Shown: positions 7,159 to 16,138 of the stretch, in pieces | How positions within the stretch are numbered: the first letter of the stretch is position 1 | Layout of the letters: the number at the start of each line of letters is the position of its first letter | Source of the DNA: Paracoccaceae bacterium | Lineage (GTDB): Bacteria; Pseudomonadota; Alphaproteobacteria; Rhodobacterales; Rhodobacteraceae | Direction: 5' to 3' | DNA length: 36,848 nucleotides | Assembly (NCBI GenBank): GCA_020425125.1 | Contig: JAGQRV010000074.1 | Span: 16,242 to 53,089 of the forward strand | The notes under the pieces: generated by a model | What the model was told of the DNA's origin: nothing | Database searches by the model: none | What the model saw: only the letters and a program-made list of their open reading frames with translations | Program-made: the position numbers and the translations under genes

Positions 7159-8892
7159 ATGAGGGGCATCGTTTTCGGAGTCGTGCTGGCCGCGGGCTGT
7201 CTGCTTGCCGCGCCGGGATTGGTGCAGGCGCAGGACACCGCGCCGGCGGCACCGGCTGCGCAATCGGCGGATGAGCCGCGTCCGGCGGACGGCGCGATCC
7301 CACCACCCGATTGCGCGGCGACGCAGGTGGATACGCCGGTTGACGCCTATCTCTGGTCGCAGCAATGCGGTGGCGCCTGGAACGCCGGTTTCGACACCAC
7401 CTTCGTGCCCGACGACACGCGGGTGGTGATCCGGCTGAAGGACGTCCCGGAAGACGTGGCCCTGACCGCCTACTGGATGCCGTCGCGGACGGGCGAGCTT
7501 CTGCGCAACGAAGTTCTGACCGGGGTGCCGTACCAGTCGATCCGCAGACAGCCCGAGCGCAGCCCGAAGACGAGCCTCGACTGCCTCAGGAACTACCTGC
7601 TGCCGGCAAATGTCGTCGGGAACGAGCGCCAGGGCGACGACACGCTGTTCACGGTCCAGGTGTTCCGGTTCTATCAGGACCGGCAGCGTCTGAACGATTT
7701 CGAACCGAGCTGCCGTCTGGGCTATGAATGGTGGCGCCCCTGGCGGGACTACACGCTGCTGGTGGTCAGCCGTTCGCCGGACGGCACGCTCGGCGTGGCG
7801 CCGCCGGGCGGCTATGTCACCGAGGTTCCGGCGACGGTGTCCTCCCGCCCGCTTGCCTGGGTCGTTGCCGGCGTGGTGGGGGCGCTGCTGACCTACTTCC
7901 TGCTGGTGGTCGGCGTGACCGGCAGGAAGGTGCGGCTCTTCGAGGGGGCGGACGGCCGCCTGAGCCTGTCGCGGACGCAGATCGCGCTCTTCACCATCGT
8001 TGTCCTGACGATGCTGCTTTACGTGATGTTGCGGGAGGGGACGCTGGGCGACATTTCCGGCGACGTGCTGCTGCTGATGGGGATCATCGCGGCGGGATCG
8101 GCCGGTGCCGGGGTGGCCGACCGCCTGACCGCGCGGCTTGACTGGGACAACTGGCTCTGGCTGAAGCAGCAGGGCTGGCTCAGGCCGGAAAAGGCGGTGG
8201 CCTACCGGTTCTCCCAACTGGTCCAGGATGCGTCGGGGCATTTCGACATCTTCCGGTTCCAGGCCGCGGCGTTTTCGTTGCTAGTGGCGATCTACCTGAT
8301 CATCGCCGGGACCCGCGGGCTTGCCGGGATCGACCTTCCCGACGGGATCATGGGGATCCTCGGCCTTTCGCAGCTCACCTATATCGGCGGAAAGGCGGTC
8401 GCGCCGCCGACCTGGTCCGACTTCAACCGCCAGATCGAGGCGTTTCGCAAGGCGGTGGCAGTGGCGGTCGCCGGTGGCACCGACCCGCAGACCGACCCCG
8501 AGCTGGTGGCCGAACGGCAGAAGCTGGAAGCGGGGTTCGAGGCCGTCTGGGGCTATCCGCCGGCGAAGAAGCTGCCGCCCCATGATCTGGGCCGCATCCG
8601 CTTCGAGTTCCTTGCCGACATGCAGAGCTTCTTCCCGCTGACGCTGACGCTCGACGGCGTGGCTCTGGCCACCTTCCCGAAGCCGGTGCCGGTCTACGAG
8701 AATCTGAGCCTGCCGGCCGATCCGCTTGATACCGCGCGGGTGTTCGAATTCACCCGGACCGCCATGGGCAAGCCGGCGCCGGTCGTGGCGCGGTTCGACG
8801 TCACCGGCCGGGAACTGGCAGGATCGCTCAGCACTCCGTCGGATCCGGGGCCGATGCGGACGGTCAAGGTTCAGGCGGCCGATTTCGCGTAG
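7159..8892 (+). CDS. Membrane protein with exported N-terminal domain, unknown function
   Basis: A 577-residue protein I cannot assign to a named family. A signal peptide covers residues 1-24, cleaved after VQA. The exported part (25-228) has four cysteines (52, 70, 142, 185) that could form two disulfides. Hydrophobic segments then lie at about 231-253, 274-291, 300-320 and 366-410. Two related pieces occur in the membrane part: RLSLSRTQIALFTIVVL before one hairpin, and LPDGIMGILGLSQLTYIGGK after another. These resemble a repeated four-helix module I have seen in uncharacterised bacterial membrane proteins. A soluble tail (410-577) follows. It heads a run of four plus-strand genes with a trypsin-like protease. 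The ATG at 7159 is chosen for the signal peptide; the frame is open back to 7099. Confidence 0.82.
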   Translation: MRGIVFGVVLAAGCLLAAPGLVQAQDTAPAAPAAQSADEPRPADGAIPPPDCAATQVDTPVDAYLWSQQCGGAWNAGFDTTFVPDDTRVVIRLKDVPEDVALTAYWMPSRTGELLRNEVLTGVPYQSIRRQPERSPKTSLDCLRNYLLPANVVGNERQGDDTLFTVQVFRFYQDRQRLNDFEPSCRLGYEWWRPWRDYTLLVVSRSPDGTLGVAPPGGYVTEVPATVSSRPLAWVVAGVVGALLTYFLLVVGVTGRKVRLFEGADGRLSLSRTQIALFTIVVLTMLLYVMLREGTLGDISGDVLLLMGIIAAGSAGAGVADRLTARLDWDNWLWLKQQGWLRPEKAVAYRFSQLVQDASGHFDIFRFQAAAFSLLVAIYLIIAGTRGLAGIDLPDGIMGILGLSQLTYIGGKAVAPPTWSDFNRQIEAFRKAVAVAVAGGTDPQTDPELVAERQKLEAGFEAVWGYPPAKKLPPHDLGRIRFEFLADMQSFFPLTLTLDGVALATFPKPVPVYENLSLPADPLDTARVFEFTRTAMGKPAPVVARFDVTGRELAGSLSTPSDPGPMRTVKVQAADFA

Positions 8893-9011
8893 CTATGGAG
8901 ACCCGTTCCGGACCGGCTCCGGACGTGTGCCGACCGCCGATTTTGCCGCGACTGTGGGAAGTAGGCTGGGCCTGCCGGCCATGTTAGGCTTGGTTAACGC
9001 GGGAGGAGCGC

Positions 9012-9722
9012 ATGGCGGAGGGGTCGCGGTCCAGTGCCCTGGCGGATGTGATCGCCGGTGGCGGGATCGGTTTGCTGCTGGGAACCGTCGTGGGCATGAC
9101 CACGTCCGAAGTGGTGGCGACGGTGGTCGGCGCGCTGACGGCGTTGCTGGCGGTGTTGCTGGGCCTTGATGGCAGCGACGCCGCCGCGCGGTCGCCGGTC
9201 CGGGCGAATGCGCTGAGGATCGGCAGTTTGGGCCTCTTTACCGTGCTTGGCCTTGGGCTCGGCCTTTATGTCCGGATCAACAACCCGATCGCGCTGTCGC
9301 CCGAAGCGCAGATGGCCAAGTGGCAGCACACGTTTCCTGACGATCCGACCCTTGCGAAGCAGATGATGGTCTATGAGCGGACCGGGATCCGGCCGGCCAG
9401 CTTCACCTACGGCAAGATTACGCCCGCAGAGCCGGTCGAGGTCGCGGTCGACGAGGCCAAGTCCAAGGCGGTGTCGGGGGTGCTGTTTTCCAGCCTCAAG
9501 GATTTCGACGTCTGCACGCGGATCAACCCCGCCCGGTACGGCTCGCCCGAGGAAGTTCTGGCGATCTACACGCGCCGCGGTGCCCCGGCCATCCTTCCCG
9601 GACTTCGAGAGAGGATCGCGGCGATGCCGGACGAGTCCCAGCAGGTCGCGGTCGCAGTCACGCATGACGTGCTTTGCGCGCTCCAGCGCGAGGAGGAGCG
9701 GACACAGGAGGCGACGAAATGA
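9012..9722 (+). CDS. Small membrane protein coupled to a trypsin-like protease gene
   Basis: A 236-residue protein without a recognisable family. Two or three hydrophobic segments lie near the N-terminus (about 9-30, 33-51 and 70-92, the last being LGLFTVLGLGLGLYV). A soluble region of about 140 residues follows, with CTRINPARYGSPEEVLAIY. There is a strong ribosome binding site, GGGAGGAGCGC, before the ATG. Its TGA overlaps the ATG of the next gene (ATGA at 9719-9722), so the two are translationally coupled and probably act together. A membrane partner or anchor for the exported protease is a reasonable inference but not shown. Confidence 0.85.
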   Translation: MAEGSRSSALADVIAGGGIGLLLGTVVGMTTSEVVATVVGALTALLAVLLGLDGSDAAARSPVRANALRIGSLGLFTVLGLGLGLYVRINNPIALSPEAQMAKWQHTFPDDPTLAKQMMVYERTGIRPASFTYGKITPAEPVEVAVDEAKSKAVSGVLFSSLKDFDVCTRINPARYGSPEEVLAIYTRRGAPAILPGLRERIAAMPDESQQVAVAVTHDVLCALQREEERTQEATK

Positions 9723-11164
9723 GAGCTGCCACGATCCTTGTCGCCGCGCTTGTCCTGGCGGGCGGTGCGGCCCGCGCGGACGACCGCGACAGCGCCCGGT
9801 CGGTGGTGCAGGTCAATTGCGCGATGGAGAACGGCAAGGGCATGAAGGCGACCGGTTTCGTCTGGCCCGAGCCCGGCAAGGTGGTCACCGCGCTGCACGC
9901 GGTCGCGGGCTGCGCCGAGATCGAGGTCTACAGCGAGGATGCCAGGCGCTCGACCCTGGTCTCGAAGGTTCTGAAGGTGAATCTGGAGGCCGATCTGGCG
10001 CTTCTGGCGCTCGACGACGATCTGGGTCTCGCCGCGGTGCCGATCGAGACCGACACGCCGGACACGCGCGGGCGCTTCTTCGCCTGGGGCTATCCCCTGG
10101 CGGCCGAGCAGATGATCGACCTCAAGGTCGAGTTCGGCGGCGGGCTGAAGGGCGGCGTGACCACCATCGGCGCGGCCTTCGCCTCCGACGAGCTCGACAA
10201 GCTGTTCCGCAGCCAGCCCTATCCGGACCGGGACACGCAGATCCTCCGGGTCACCTCGACGATCCAGCCCGGCCATTCCGGCGCGCCGATCTTCGACGAT
10301 GCCGGGGCGGTGGTGGCGATTGCCGATGGCGGGCTGCTGGGCGGCACGCGGGGCATCAACTGGAGCATCCCGGCCTTCCTCTATCTGCCGGGGCTGCCGG
10401 AGTCGCAGGACAAGATTCCCGCCGGCGCATCGGAATGGGCGGGCTTGTTCAGCGCCACGGTGCCCAACAAGTCGGCGATGCTGCGGATCCCGGGCCTGAA
10501 CGCCAACCGCGACGGGATCGCCGACGAGGATGCCGGGATCCTGACGCTGGTCCGCCAGGTGTCGCTGGGTGCGGTGATGGAGGATCTCGGCCAGGATGAC
10601 GACGCGGATACGCGCAACATCCTGCGGGATATTGCGGATTACGTGAACGACGATCCCGCCCTGCTGGACGAGGCGACCTTCGACATCTTCGAGGATCGGG
10701 TGACCGGCGCCACGGTGGCGGTGCCGTCCTGGATGGAGCTGACCTGGAACGCCGATCTGGGGGCGGCCGAAGCCTACAGCCCCAGCGGTGCGGGCCGGAT
10801 GACCATCGCGCTGATGCAGGGCCGGAGCTTCGATGAGGCGCTGGATATCGGCGTCGAGGATTTCGTGTCCCGGATCAGCGACTGGGCGGACTGGACGGAC
10901 GGCTACGCGCCCGACACGTTCGAGTATGACGAGGTCGACGAAAACGACGAATGGGCGCTCTATGTCGGTACTCATGACGGCGATGACCGCGCAACCGGCG
11001 CCTATGGCGAGATGCTGCTGATGATCACCGTTTCGGGCAACGTCTTCCTGGGCTCGTCGGTCTACCTTGTCGGCGACGAGCAGGACCTGACCGACGACGA
11101 CTATTTCGACGACCTGATGATGCAGGTCTGCGCCGAGTACCTGACGGACTTCGCGCTCTACTGA
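9719..11164 (+). CDS. Exported trypsin-like serine protease with a C-terminal domain
   Basis: A 481-residue protein. A signal peptide (1-20, cleaved at ARA/DD) is followed by a trypsin-fold domain with a complete catalytic triad: His60 in VVTALHAVAGC, Asp92 in LEADLALLALD, and Ser187 in IQPGHSGAPIFDDAG. The spacing and the GHSGAP motif fit the HtrA/S1C-like trypsin_2 group, but no PDZ domain follows. Instead residues about 240-481 form an acidic region rich in Asp and Glu, ending TDFALY, which I do not recognise. It begins by 4-base overlap with the upstream membrane-protein gene. It is likely periplasmic and may cut a membrane or envelope protein. Confidence 0.88.
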   Translation: MRAATILVAALVLAGGAARADDRDSARSVVQVNCAMENGKGMKATGFVWPEPGKVVTALHAVAGCAEIEVYSEDARRSTLVSKVLKVNLEADLALLALDDDLGLAAVPIETDTPDTRGRFFAWGYPLAAEQMIDLKVEFGGGLKGGVTTIGAAFASDELDKLFRSQPYPDRDTQILRVTSTIQPGHSGAPIFDDAGAVVAIADGGLLGGTRGINWSIPAFLYLPGLPESQDKIPAGASEWAGLFSATVPNKSAMLRIPGLNANRDGIADEDAGILTLVRQVSLGAVMEDLGQDDDADTRNILRDIADYVNDDPALLDEATFDIFEDRVTGATVAVPSWMELTWNADLGAAEAYSPSGAGRMTIALMQGRSFDEALDIGVEDFVSRISDWADWTDGYAPDTFEYDEVDENDEWALYVGTHDGDDRATGAYGEMLLMITVSGNVFLGSSVYLVGDEQDLTDDDYFDDLMMQVCAEYLTDFALY

Positions 11165-11331
11165 CCATGCCGCTTCGGTCCGGCGGTCGCGCGCCGGCAC
11201 CGCATCGCGGGAATTTCATGTCCGATTTCCGCCGGTTGTGATACCGTTGGCCGATGGCGAGACATCCGCCGCGGGAAGCGAGTTACGGCCCGTTCGTGCC
11301 TGGCGGAAACCTCTACATGTGGGGGATCGGC

Positions 11332-12528
11332 ATGAGCCTTCTGGAGCGATGGCGCCATCAGCTGATGATCCTACTCGGGACGATCCTCGGCTGGGTCTGG
11401 CTCGTCTGTCTCTATGCCCTGACCTTCTGGCTGGTGGTGGGCTCGCTGAGCGCGATTCAGGTCCGCGACAACGTCGCGGGGATCAACCTGCCGTTCACGT
11501 TCAACAATGTCGGCGACGCGGAGGCGGCGCTTCAGCGCGCGCAGGACCGCATCTACGACGGTTTGCGGCGAAAGGACGTGCTGTGGCAGAAACAGAACGA
11601 GCAGGCCGATCTGCTGGTCCGGATCGAGGGCAATTTCGGCAAGCCGGACACGACCTACGATAACAGCTACTTTTCCGATCCCGAGTCGATGCCCTTCTTC
11701 CAGGACGCCTTGCGGTCCTGCGGTGAGCGGCCTGCCGATGGTGCGTTGAGCTTCACGCCGTGCGACGACCTTTACCGCTATCAGGATCTGGGGCGCGAAC
11801 TGGACGAGCTGTACAAGGGGGACGCGCTGCAGAAGATCACGGATTCGGAAACCGCGGCCCAGGCGCAGTTCCAGAAGCTCAAGCAGCTTTCTGATTTCGT
11901 CAACGAAAACAATTTTTTCGAGACTTTCCGGTTCACCATCTTCCTCAAGGCGCCGCGCGAGATTCTGGTCATGGTGCTGACGATCATCATGGGCGTGCTG
12001 GGCAGCGTGATTACCATGACTTGGACCTTCGTGCGGCACGACAGCGAGCTGTCGGTGCGCCGGTTCCTGCTGCTGCCTCTGGTCGGCGGAATGAGCGCCT
12101 TCATCATCCTGATCTTTCTCAAGGCCGGGCAGCTGACCCTGACCGCAGGCGAGACCAAGGACGAACTCAGCCCCTTCGTCCTGTCCTTCGTCGGGATCAT
12201 TTCCGGCCTGCTGTCCGAGCGCGCCTACTCGCGCATGGCCGAGGTCGGCGGCAGCGTCTTCCAGGTGCAGGAGCGCAACATGCGATGGGGGATCAACCTG
12301 ACCACCGCCCTGGCCGTCGCCGGCGTGCCGGTCGAGACTGTCGGCCGGTATCTGGGGCTGGAGACGGCGGATGCGGAAGAGATCGTGCTTGGAAAGGCGC
12401 CGGCCGACCCGTCGCAGCAGCGCCTGATCGCGGCACTCTTGCGGGCCGAGACCCGCGAGGTCTTCACCGACATTCCGCCGGCCGAATCCGCCCCGCCGCG
12501 GCCGACGCCGGGCGAGCCGGCGGTGTGA
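11332..12528 (+). CDS. Four-helix membrane protein, unknown function
   Basis: A 398-residue protein with no family I can name. A first membrane segment at about 11-37 is followed by a long soluble region (about 45-200) with helical stretches, such as AEAALQRAQDRIYDGLRRKD. Three more segments lie at about 211-234, 245-264 and 281-294. The last, SPFVLSFVGIISGLLSERAYSRM, resembles the SPF-FVGFISG-SERA block found in uncharacterised bacterial membrane proteins. A cytoplasmic tail of about 100 residues ends in a Pro-rich segment. Starts at 11254 and 11317 are also possible; 11332 has GGGGGA seven bases upstream. It lies 167 bases after the protease gene on the same strand and shares the mixed membrane/protease context. 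Confidence 0.82.
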   Translation: MSLLERWRHQLMILLGTILGWVWLVCLYALTFWLVVGSLSAIQVRDNVAGINLPFTFNNVGDAEAALQRAQDRIYDGLRRKDVLWQKQNEQADLLVRIEGNFGKPDTTYDNSYFSDPESMPFFQDALRSCGERPADGALSFTPCDDLYRYQDLGRELDELYKGDALQKITDSETAAQAQFQKLKQLSDFVNENNFFETFRFTIFLKAPREILVMVLTIIMGVLGSVITMTWTFVRHDSELSVRRFLLLPLVGGMSAFIILIFLKAGQLTLTAGETKDELSPFVLSFVGIISGLLSERAYSRMAEVGGSVFQVQERNMRWGINLTTALAVAGVPVETVGRYLGLETADAEEIVLGKAPADPSQQRLIAALLRAETREVFTDIPPAESAPPRPTPGEPAV

Positions 12529-12665
12529 GCCGGCATCGCTCGGCGCCGGGATGTGACATTTTCCCGTAGCGGCCCGGCGTGGCTCGGACTTGCCGGTCGC
12601 TCCGCCATGGGTATGCTTGGCGAAACGGCGCCGCCGCGCGCCCGCAAGCCGGAGACTGCCCCGCC

Positions 12666-12857
12666 ATGGCCATCGATCCGCCCGAAACACAGATCGTCGA
12701 TACCTATCGCGTCGCCTGCGACGGCGGTGAAGCGTCGGCGCTCGGCCATCCGCGCGTCTGGCTGTCCCTGTCGCACGAGACCGGCTTCGTGGAATGCGGC
12801 TATTGCGACAAGCGGTTCGTCCACACGGATTTCGCCGACAAGGACGTGAAGGTCTGA
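12666..12857 (+). CDS. zf-CHCC domain zinc-finger protein
   Basis: A 63-residue protein of the zf-CHCC family, the bacterial relative of the NDUFS6 subunit of mitochondrial complex I. The zinc ligands are visible as a Cys in VACDGGEAS, a His in [11 protein letters not shown], and a Cys pair in [12 protein letters not shown]. Alphaproteobacterial members are usually free-standing and are thought to help assemble or accompany complex I. The ATG at 12666 gives the usual length. The gene runs convergent to the lytic transglycosylase gene, 37 bases away. Confidence 0.9.
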   Translation: MAIDPPETQIVDTYRVACDGGEASALGHPRVWLSLSHETGFVECGYCDKRFVHTDFADKDVKV

Positions 12858-12894
12858 ACTTCGGAGTCGTCGCGTCCGCGGCGGCTGGACCGGA

Positions 12895-13920
12895 TCACTC
12901 GCGCAGGACCATGCAGCCGCCACCGGCGTGACGCAGTTGGGTGCATTGCCGGCGCGCGGCCTTTTCGGTCGGATGCTCGACGCTGGCCACGTAGTAGCCC
13001 TGGGATTTTCCGGGCAGCTTGGTTTCGTGCATCTCCAGGCCGTGTTCGCCGAAGATGGCCGGGAACTTCGCAAGGGCATTTTCAGCCCGCTTCTCGGCGA
13101 TGCCGCGGTCGGGATCGGCCGCATAGATCATCAGCCAGCCCGGCGCGTTGGTCTTTCCGGCCCGGCCATTGGCGGCCATGTCCAGACAGGCATCGAGAAA
13201 CGGCTTCTGGGGATCGAGCGCAAGATCCAGGGACGCGGGAGCCGAATCCCGCCACGCCTCGGCGCTGAGCCCGGTGATGATCTGCACATAGGCGCGCGTT
13301 TCCGGCATCAGGCCGCTGTGGTGGGCGGCAAAGTTGGCGGCGCGCTGTTCGCCTCCGTTATAGGCGATGGCGGCCATGCCCAGGCTGCCGAACGTGTCGC
13401 GCAGATAGTCGAGATACTGGGCCGAGGCCTGCAGCGCCGCCGCCGGATTGAACGGGTCCTTCAACCCCCTCAGCTTTGCGGTGGACGGGATGAACTGGGC
13501 GATCCCGAGCGCCCCCGCCGGGCTGATCGCATAGGCGTCGAACAGGCTTTCCTGCCAGATCAGGCGCGCAAAGAAGCCGGGATCGAGCCCCGCTTCGCTC
13601 GCCGATGCCTCGATCGTGCGGCAGACATCGCGGGTATAGGCAATCGGAGCGATGCAATACCGGCCGTCGTCGCTGCAGGTCGGCGGCACCCGGCGGCGCG
13701 GCCGCGGTGCGTCGCTGATCTCGACCCAGGCGGGCATGTTCATTGCCGCCGTGGTCGTCAGACCGGTATCGCTGCCGGCGGAGACGTCCGGCGCGGCGTC
13801 TTCGACAGACGGCGATCCACCGTCGTCCGGCGGCTGGCCTTCGGTTCCGGCACCTGCGGGAGATGCGGCAAGTCCTGCGGCAAGCGCGAGGGCCGCGATT
13901 TTGAGCCAGTCCCGCGTCAT
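12895..13920 (-). CDS. Lytic transglycosylase with C-terminal SPOR-like region
   Basis: A 341-residue exported murein-cleaving enzyme. The signal peptide (about 1-24, ending AGAG) is followed by a Pro- and Asp-rich linker. An SLT/lysozyme-like domain then spans about 95-215. The catalytic glutamate is Glu124 in IWQESLFDAYAIS; it is followed by GALGIAQFIPSTA and, further on, MAAIAYNGG, all diagnostic of the family. The C-terminal 80 residues (GYYVASVEHPTEKAARRQC, then LRHAGGGCMVL) look like a SPOR-type peptidoglycan-binding region. The start overlaps the stop of the upstream PHP gene by 4 bases, so it is probably cotranscribed with that gene and the MFS and kinase genes. Confidence 0.92.
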   Translation of the reverse strand: MTRDWLKIAALALAAGLAASPAGAGTEGQPPDDGGSPSVEDAAPDVSAGSDTGLTTTAAMNMPAWVEISDAPRPRRRVPPTCSDDGRYCIAPIAYTRDVCRTIEASASEAGLDPGFFARLIWQESLFDAYAISPAGALGIAQFIPSTAKLRGLKDPFNPAAALQASAQYLDYLRDTFGSLGMAAIAYNGGEQRAANFAAHHSGLMPETRAYVQIITGLSAEAWRDSAPASLDLALDPQKPFLDACLDMAANGRAGKTNAPGWLMIYAADPDRGIAEKRAENALAKFPAIFGEHGLEMHETKLPGKSQGYYVASVEHPTEKAARRQCTQLRHAGGGCMVLRE

Positions 13921-14831
13921 GCGTCGAGCCAGAGCGGGTTCGACCAGGCCCGCCGACCTGCGGCGTCGCGCACGATGAGCCGGCGCCAGCCGCCCTGCTC
14001 CGGTTCCAGTGCGAAGCGCGCGCCGGTCAGACCGTCGCCAAGCACCCGCTGCCGCCAGGTGAGCGGACCGGCCAGCACGATGGATTGCGCCGGCGAACAG
14101 GCGATGACCAGATCGTCGCCGTCGCGCGCGACGTCCCGGATCTCGGGGCCCTGGCTGGCGTAATAGGCGCCGGACTTCAGCGCGGCCAGCAGCGCTTCGG
14201 GCGTGTTCTCGGCAGCCTTGACCATGACCCAGCCGCCGAACAGATCGTATTCGTGGTGGTGGCTGTCGTCCGAGGCAATTGCGCCGATCCGGCGCCCGGC
14301 GTGGAGAAGCGCGTCATAAAGCACCAGGCCGTCGCCCCGGTCGACCTCGACTGCGGATTTGTGATTGTAGACCTCGACCGCATGCGCAACCTCCACCGAC
14401 TGCCCGTCCGCGAGCGTCAGTTGCGACCAGTGCGGGTGGGCGAGGGCGACGAAGGCCCCGGCGGCGGTGGCGCGGCGGGCCAGGTCCGGGCCGGTCTCGT
14501 CCGGTCCGGTAGCGGCGAAATCGGCGGGCAGCCCGGCAGCCACGATGTGCCAAAGTTCGCCCTGTCCGGTGGCGGGGGCGTGAAGTTCGGCGCCGAGAAG
14601 GGTCGTGAAGCCGGATCCGCGTGCGGGTCGCGTATCGGTGACCGGGTGGCCATAGCGGGCGAGGAAATGATCGGACACGCAGATGAAGTCATACCCGGCG
14701 GCGCGGTAGCGCGCGCAGACCTCGTCCGGGGAATAGGCGCCGTCCGACCCGGTCGAATGGCCGTGCAGGTTGCCACGCCAGAACCGGCCGTCAGCCGCGA
14801 ATGCCTCGAACAACGTGCGATTCCCCTGCAC
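13917..14831 (-). CDS. PHP-domain metal-dependent phosphoesterase
   Basis: A 304-residue PHP-family protein. The metal-binding motifs are in order: NLHGHSTGSDG at residues 21-31, then CVSDHF at about 51-56, LGAELHAP near 82, ALAHPHW near 137 and ASDDSHHH near 190. These ligand positions are complete, so the enzyme is probably active as a phosphoesterase on a small phosphate ester or nucleotide; the substrate is unknown. A C-terminal stretch of about 80 residues (VIACSPAQSIVLAGPL, IVRDAAGRRAWSNPLWLDA) looks like a beta-sandwich tail common in such proteins. The start codon is GTG; no ATG lies near the right position. Downstream it overlaps the transglycosylase gene by four bases (ATGA). Confidence 0.88.
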   Translation of the reverse strand: MQGNRTLFEAFAADGRFWRGNLHGHSTGSDGAYSPDEVCARYRAAGYDFICVSDHFLARYGHPVTDTRPARGSGFTTLLGAELHAPATGQGELWHIVAAGLPADFAATGPDETGPDLARRATAAGAFVALAHPHWSQLTLADGQSVEVAHAVEVYNHKSAVEVDRGDGLVLYDALLHAGRRIGAIASDDSHHHEYDLFGGWVMVKAAENTPEALLAALKSGAYYASQGPEIRDVARDGDDLVIACSPAQSIVLAGPLTWRQRVLGDGLTGARFALEPEQGGWRRLIVRDAAGRRAWSNPLWLDA

Positions 14832-14870
14832 TTGCGTCGCGGCGGTTATACCCGGCGTCGGACGACGCGT

Positions 14871-16064
14871 CTAACCCTGCATGTCTGCGGCGGCTCTGCG
14901 CCGCAGCGCGAAGGCGAAATGCGTGGCGAGCCCGGCGGCGAAGGCACCCGCGGCAAAGACGACGATTCCCGCGTCGCCCATGGTTTCGATCATCGCAAGC
15001 AGAAGCGGGGTGCCGAGGAGGTTTCCCAGATTGCCGGTCTGGGCCAGCGCGCCGTTGGCCCGGGCCCGCGCCGCCGGGTCGGGATTGAGCTGGGCGACGG
15101 CGGCGAAACTGGGACCCTGGACGAGACCGAGCGCGGCGAAGAGGACGATGGCCGGAAGCGCCGAGCCCGGCGCCGCGGCGAGCCCGAAGCTTAGAACCAA
15201 GGCGCTTGCAAAGCCCAGCATCACCACGCGGACGGCGGGGATCCGGCGCATCAGGGTGACCCCGAGGATCATCGAGACCGCGATGGCGCCAAGCGGCATC
15301 ACGGTGGCGGCGCGCAGGCGTTCGGCCGGGTCGAGCGTTGCGGGCAGAACCGTCAGCAGCGAGACGAAGGCGAGGGTGTAGAAGAACCAGCCGGCCGCCG
15401 GGGCAGCGGCGCCGGGATCGCCGTAGACGGCGGCATGGCTGCGCCAGAGCGCTGCGGGCGACAGCAAGGAGAATGCAGGCGGCACCGGAGCCGCGCCGGT
15501 CCGGGCTGGAAGCGCGGCGGCCAGCGCCAGCGCGCAGCCTGCCATCAGCGCCCCGTGGACGGCAAGGACGGCGGCCGGACCCTGCGCGGCAGCGAGAGGC
15601 GGACCCAGCAATCCTGCCAGCGCATAGGCGACAGCAAAGAACGTGCTCCAGAGCGACAGCGCGAGGCCGCGGAACCGTGGCGCGGCGATTTCCGCGATCA
15701 GGGTCGGTGCGGCGACGACGATGGCCAGATGGGCCATGCCTTCGACGACGCGGCTGGCGAGCATCAGCGGGAAAGCGGGCAAGGTCGCCTGGAAGGCGGA
15801 AACGAGCGCGCCGAGCGCAAGCGCGCCGAGCAGCTGCCGCCGGCCGCCCAGGCGGGCGACCGCAAGCCCGGCACCAAGGCCGAAGATCACCCCCATCAGA
15901 CTGATCAGTGACAGAAGAAAGCCCAGCCGCGCCCCGGCTTCCGGGTAGATCGCCGCAAGGTCGGGGAAGATCACCGATATCTTGGCGAATTCGCCTGCTG
16001 CAGTCAGTCCGGCAACCCAGATCAGCAGCACGCGCAGCGCCGCCGCGCGGTTCGCGCCAGACAT
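14871..16064 (-). CDS. Major facilitator superfamily transporter
   Basis: A 397-residue inner-membrane transporter with about 12 hydrophobic segments. Motif A of the superfamily follows helix 2 as GLAVARLGGRRQLLGALALG, and a SRVVEGMAHLAIVVAAPTLIAE region in the first half resembles the drug/metabolite branch. The C half repeats the six-helix layout (PAERLRAATVMPLGAIAVS, QLNPDPAARARANGALAQ). The substrate cannot be told. The ATG has GAGGGAAG upstream. It lies 39 bases before the PHP gene and 74 bases after the kinase gene, all on the minus strand. Confidence 0.9.
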   Translation of the reverse strand: MSGANRAAALRVLLIWVAGLTAAGEFAKISVIFPDLAAIYPEAGARLGFLLSLISLMGVIFGLGAGLAVARLGGRRQLLGALALGALVSAFQATLPAFPLMLASRVVEGMAHLAIVVAAPTLIAEIAAPRFRGLALSLWSTFFAVAYALAGLLGPPLAAAQGPAAVLAVHGALMAGCALALAAALPARTGAAPVPPAFSLLSPAALWRSHAAVYGDPGAAAPAAGWFFYTLAFVSLLTVLPATLDPAERLRAATVMPLGAIAVSMILGVTLMRRIPAVRVVMLGFASALVLSFGLAAAPGSALPAIVLFAALGLVQGPSFAAVAQLNPDPAARARANGALAQTGNLGNLLGTPLLLAMIETMGDAGIVVFAAGAFAAGLATHFAFALRRRAAADMQG

Positions 16065-16138
16065 TCCCGACTTCCCTCATGCCGCTGCCGATGGCGCTTT
16101 CGTGCCACGTCCGGGCCGTCATGTCCAAGACCTCGGCT

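Noticed and set aside
7159-7230. Lipobox LAAGC in the signal peptide of the 7159 gene
   Set aside because: Leu is one position too far from the Cys, and a clean VQA cleavage site follows, so signal peptidase I is favoured.
8984-8998. TTAG-N6-TTAAC upstream of the 9012 gene as a CtrA site
   Set aside because: The spacing is 6 and the first half is TTAG, whereas the CtrA pattern is TTAA-N7-TTAA.
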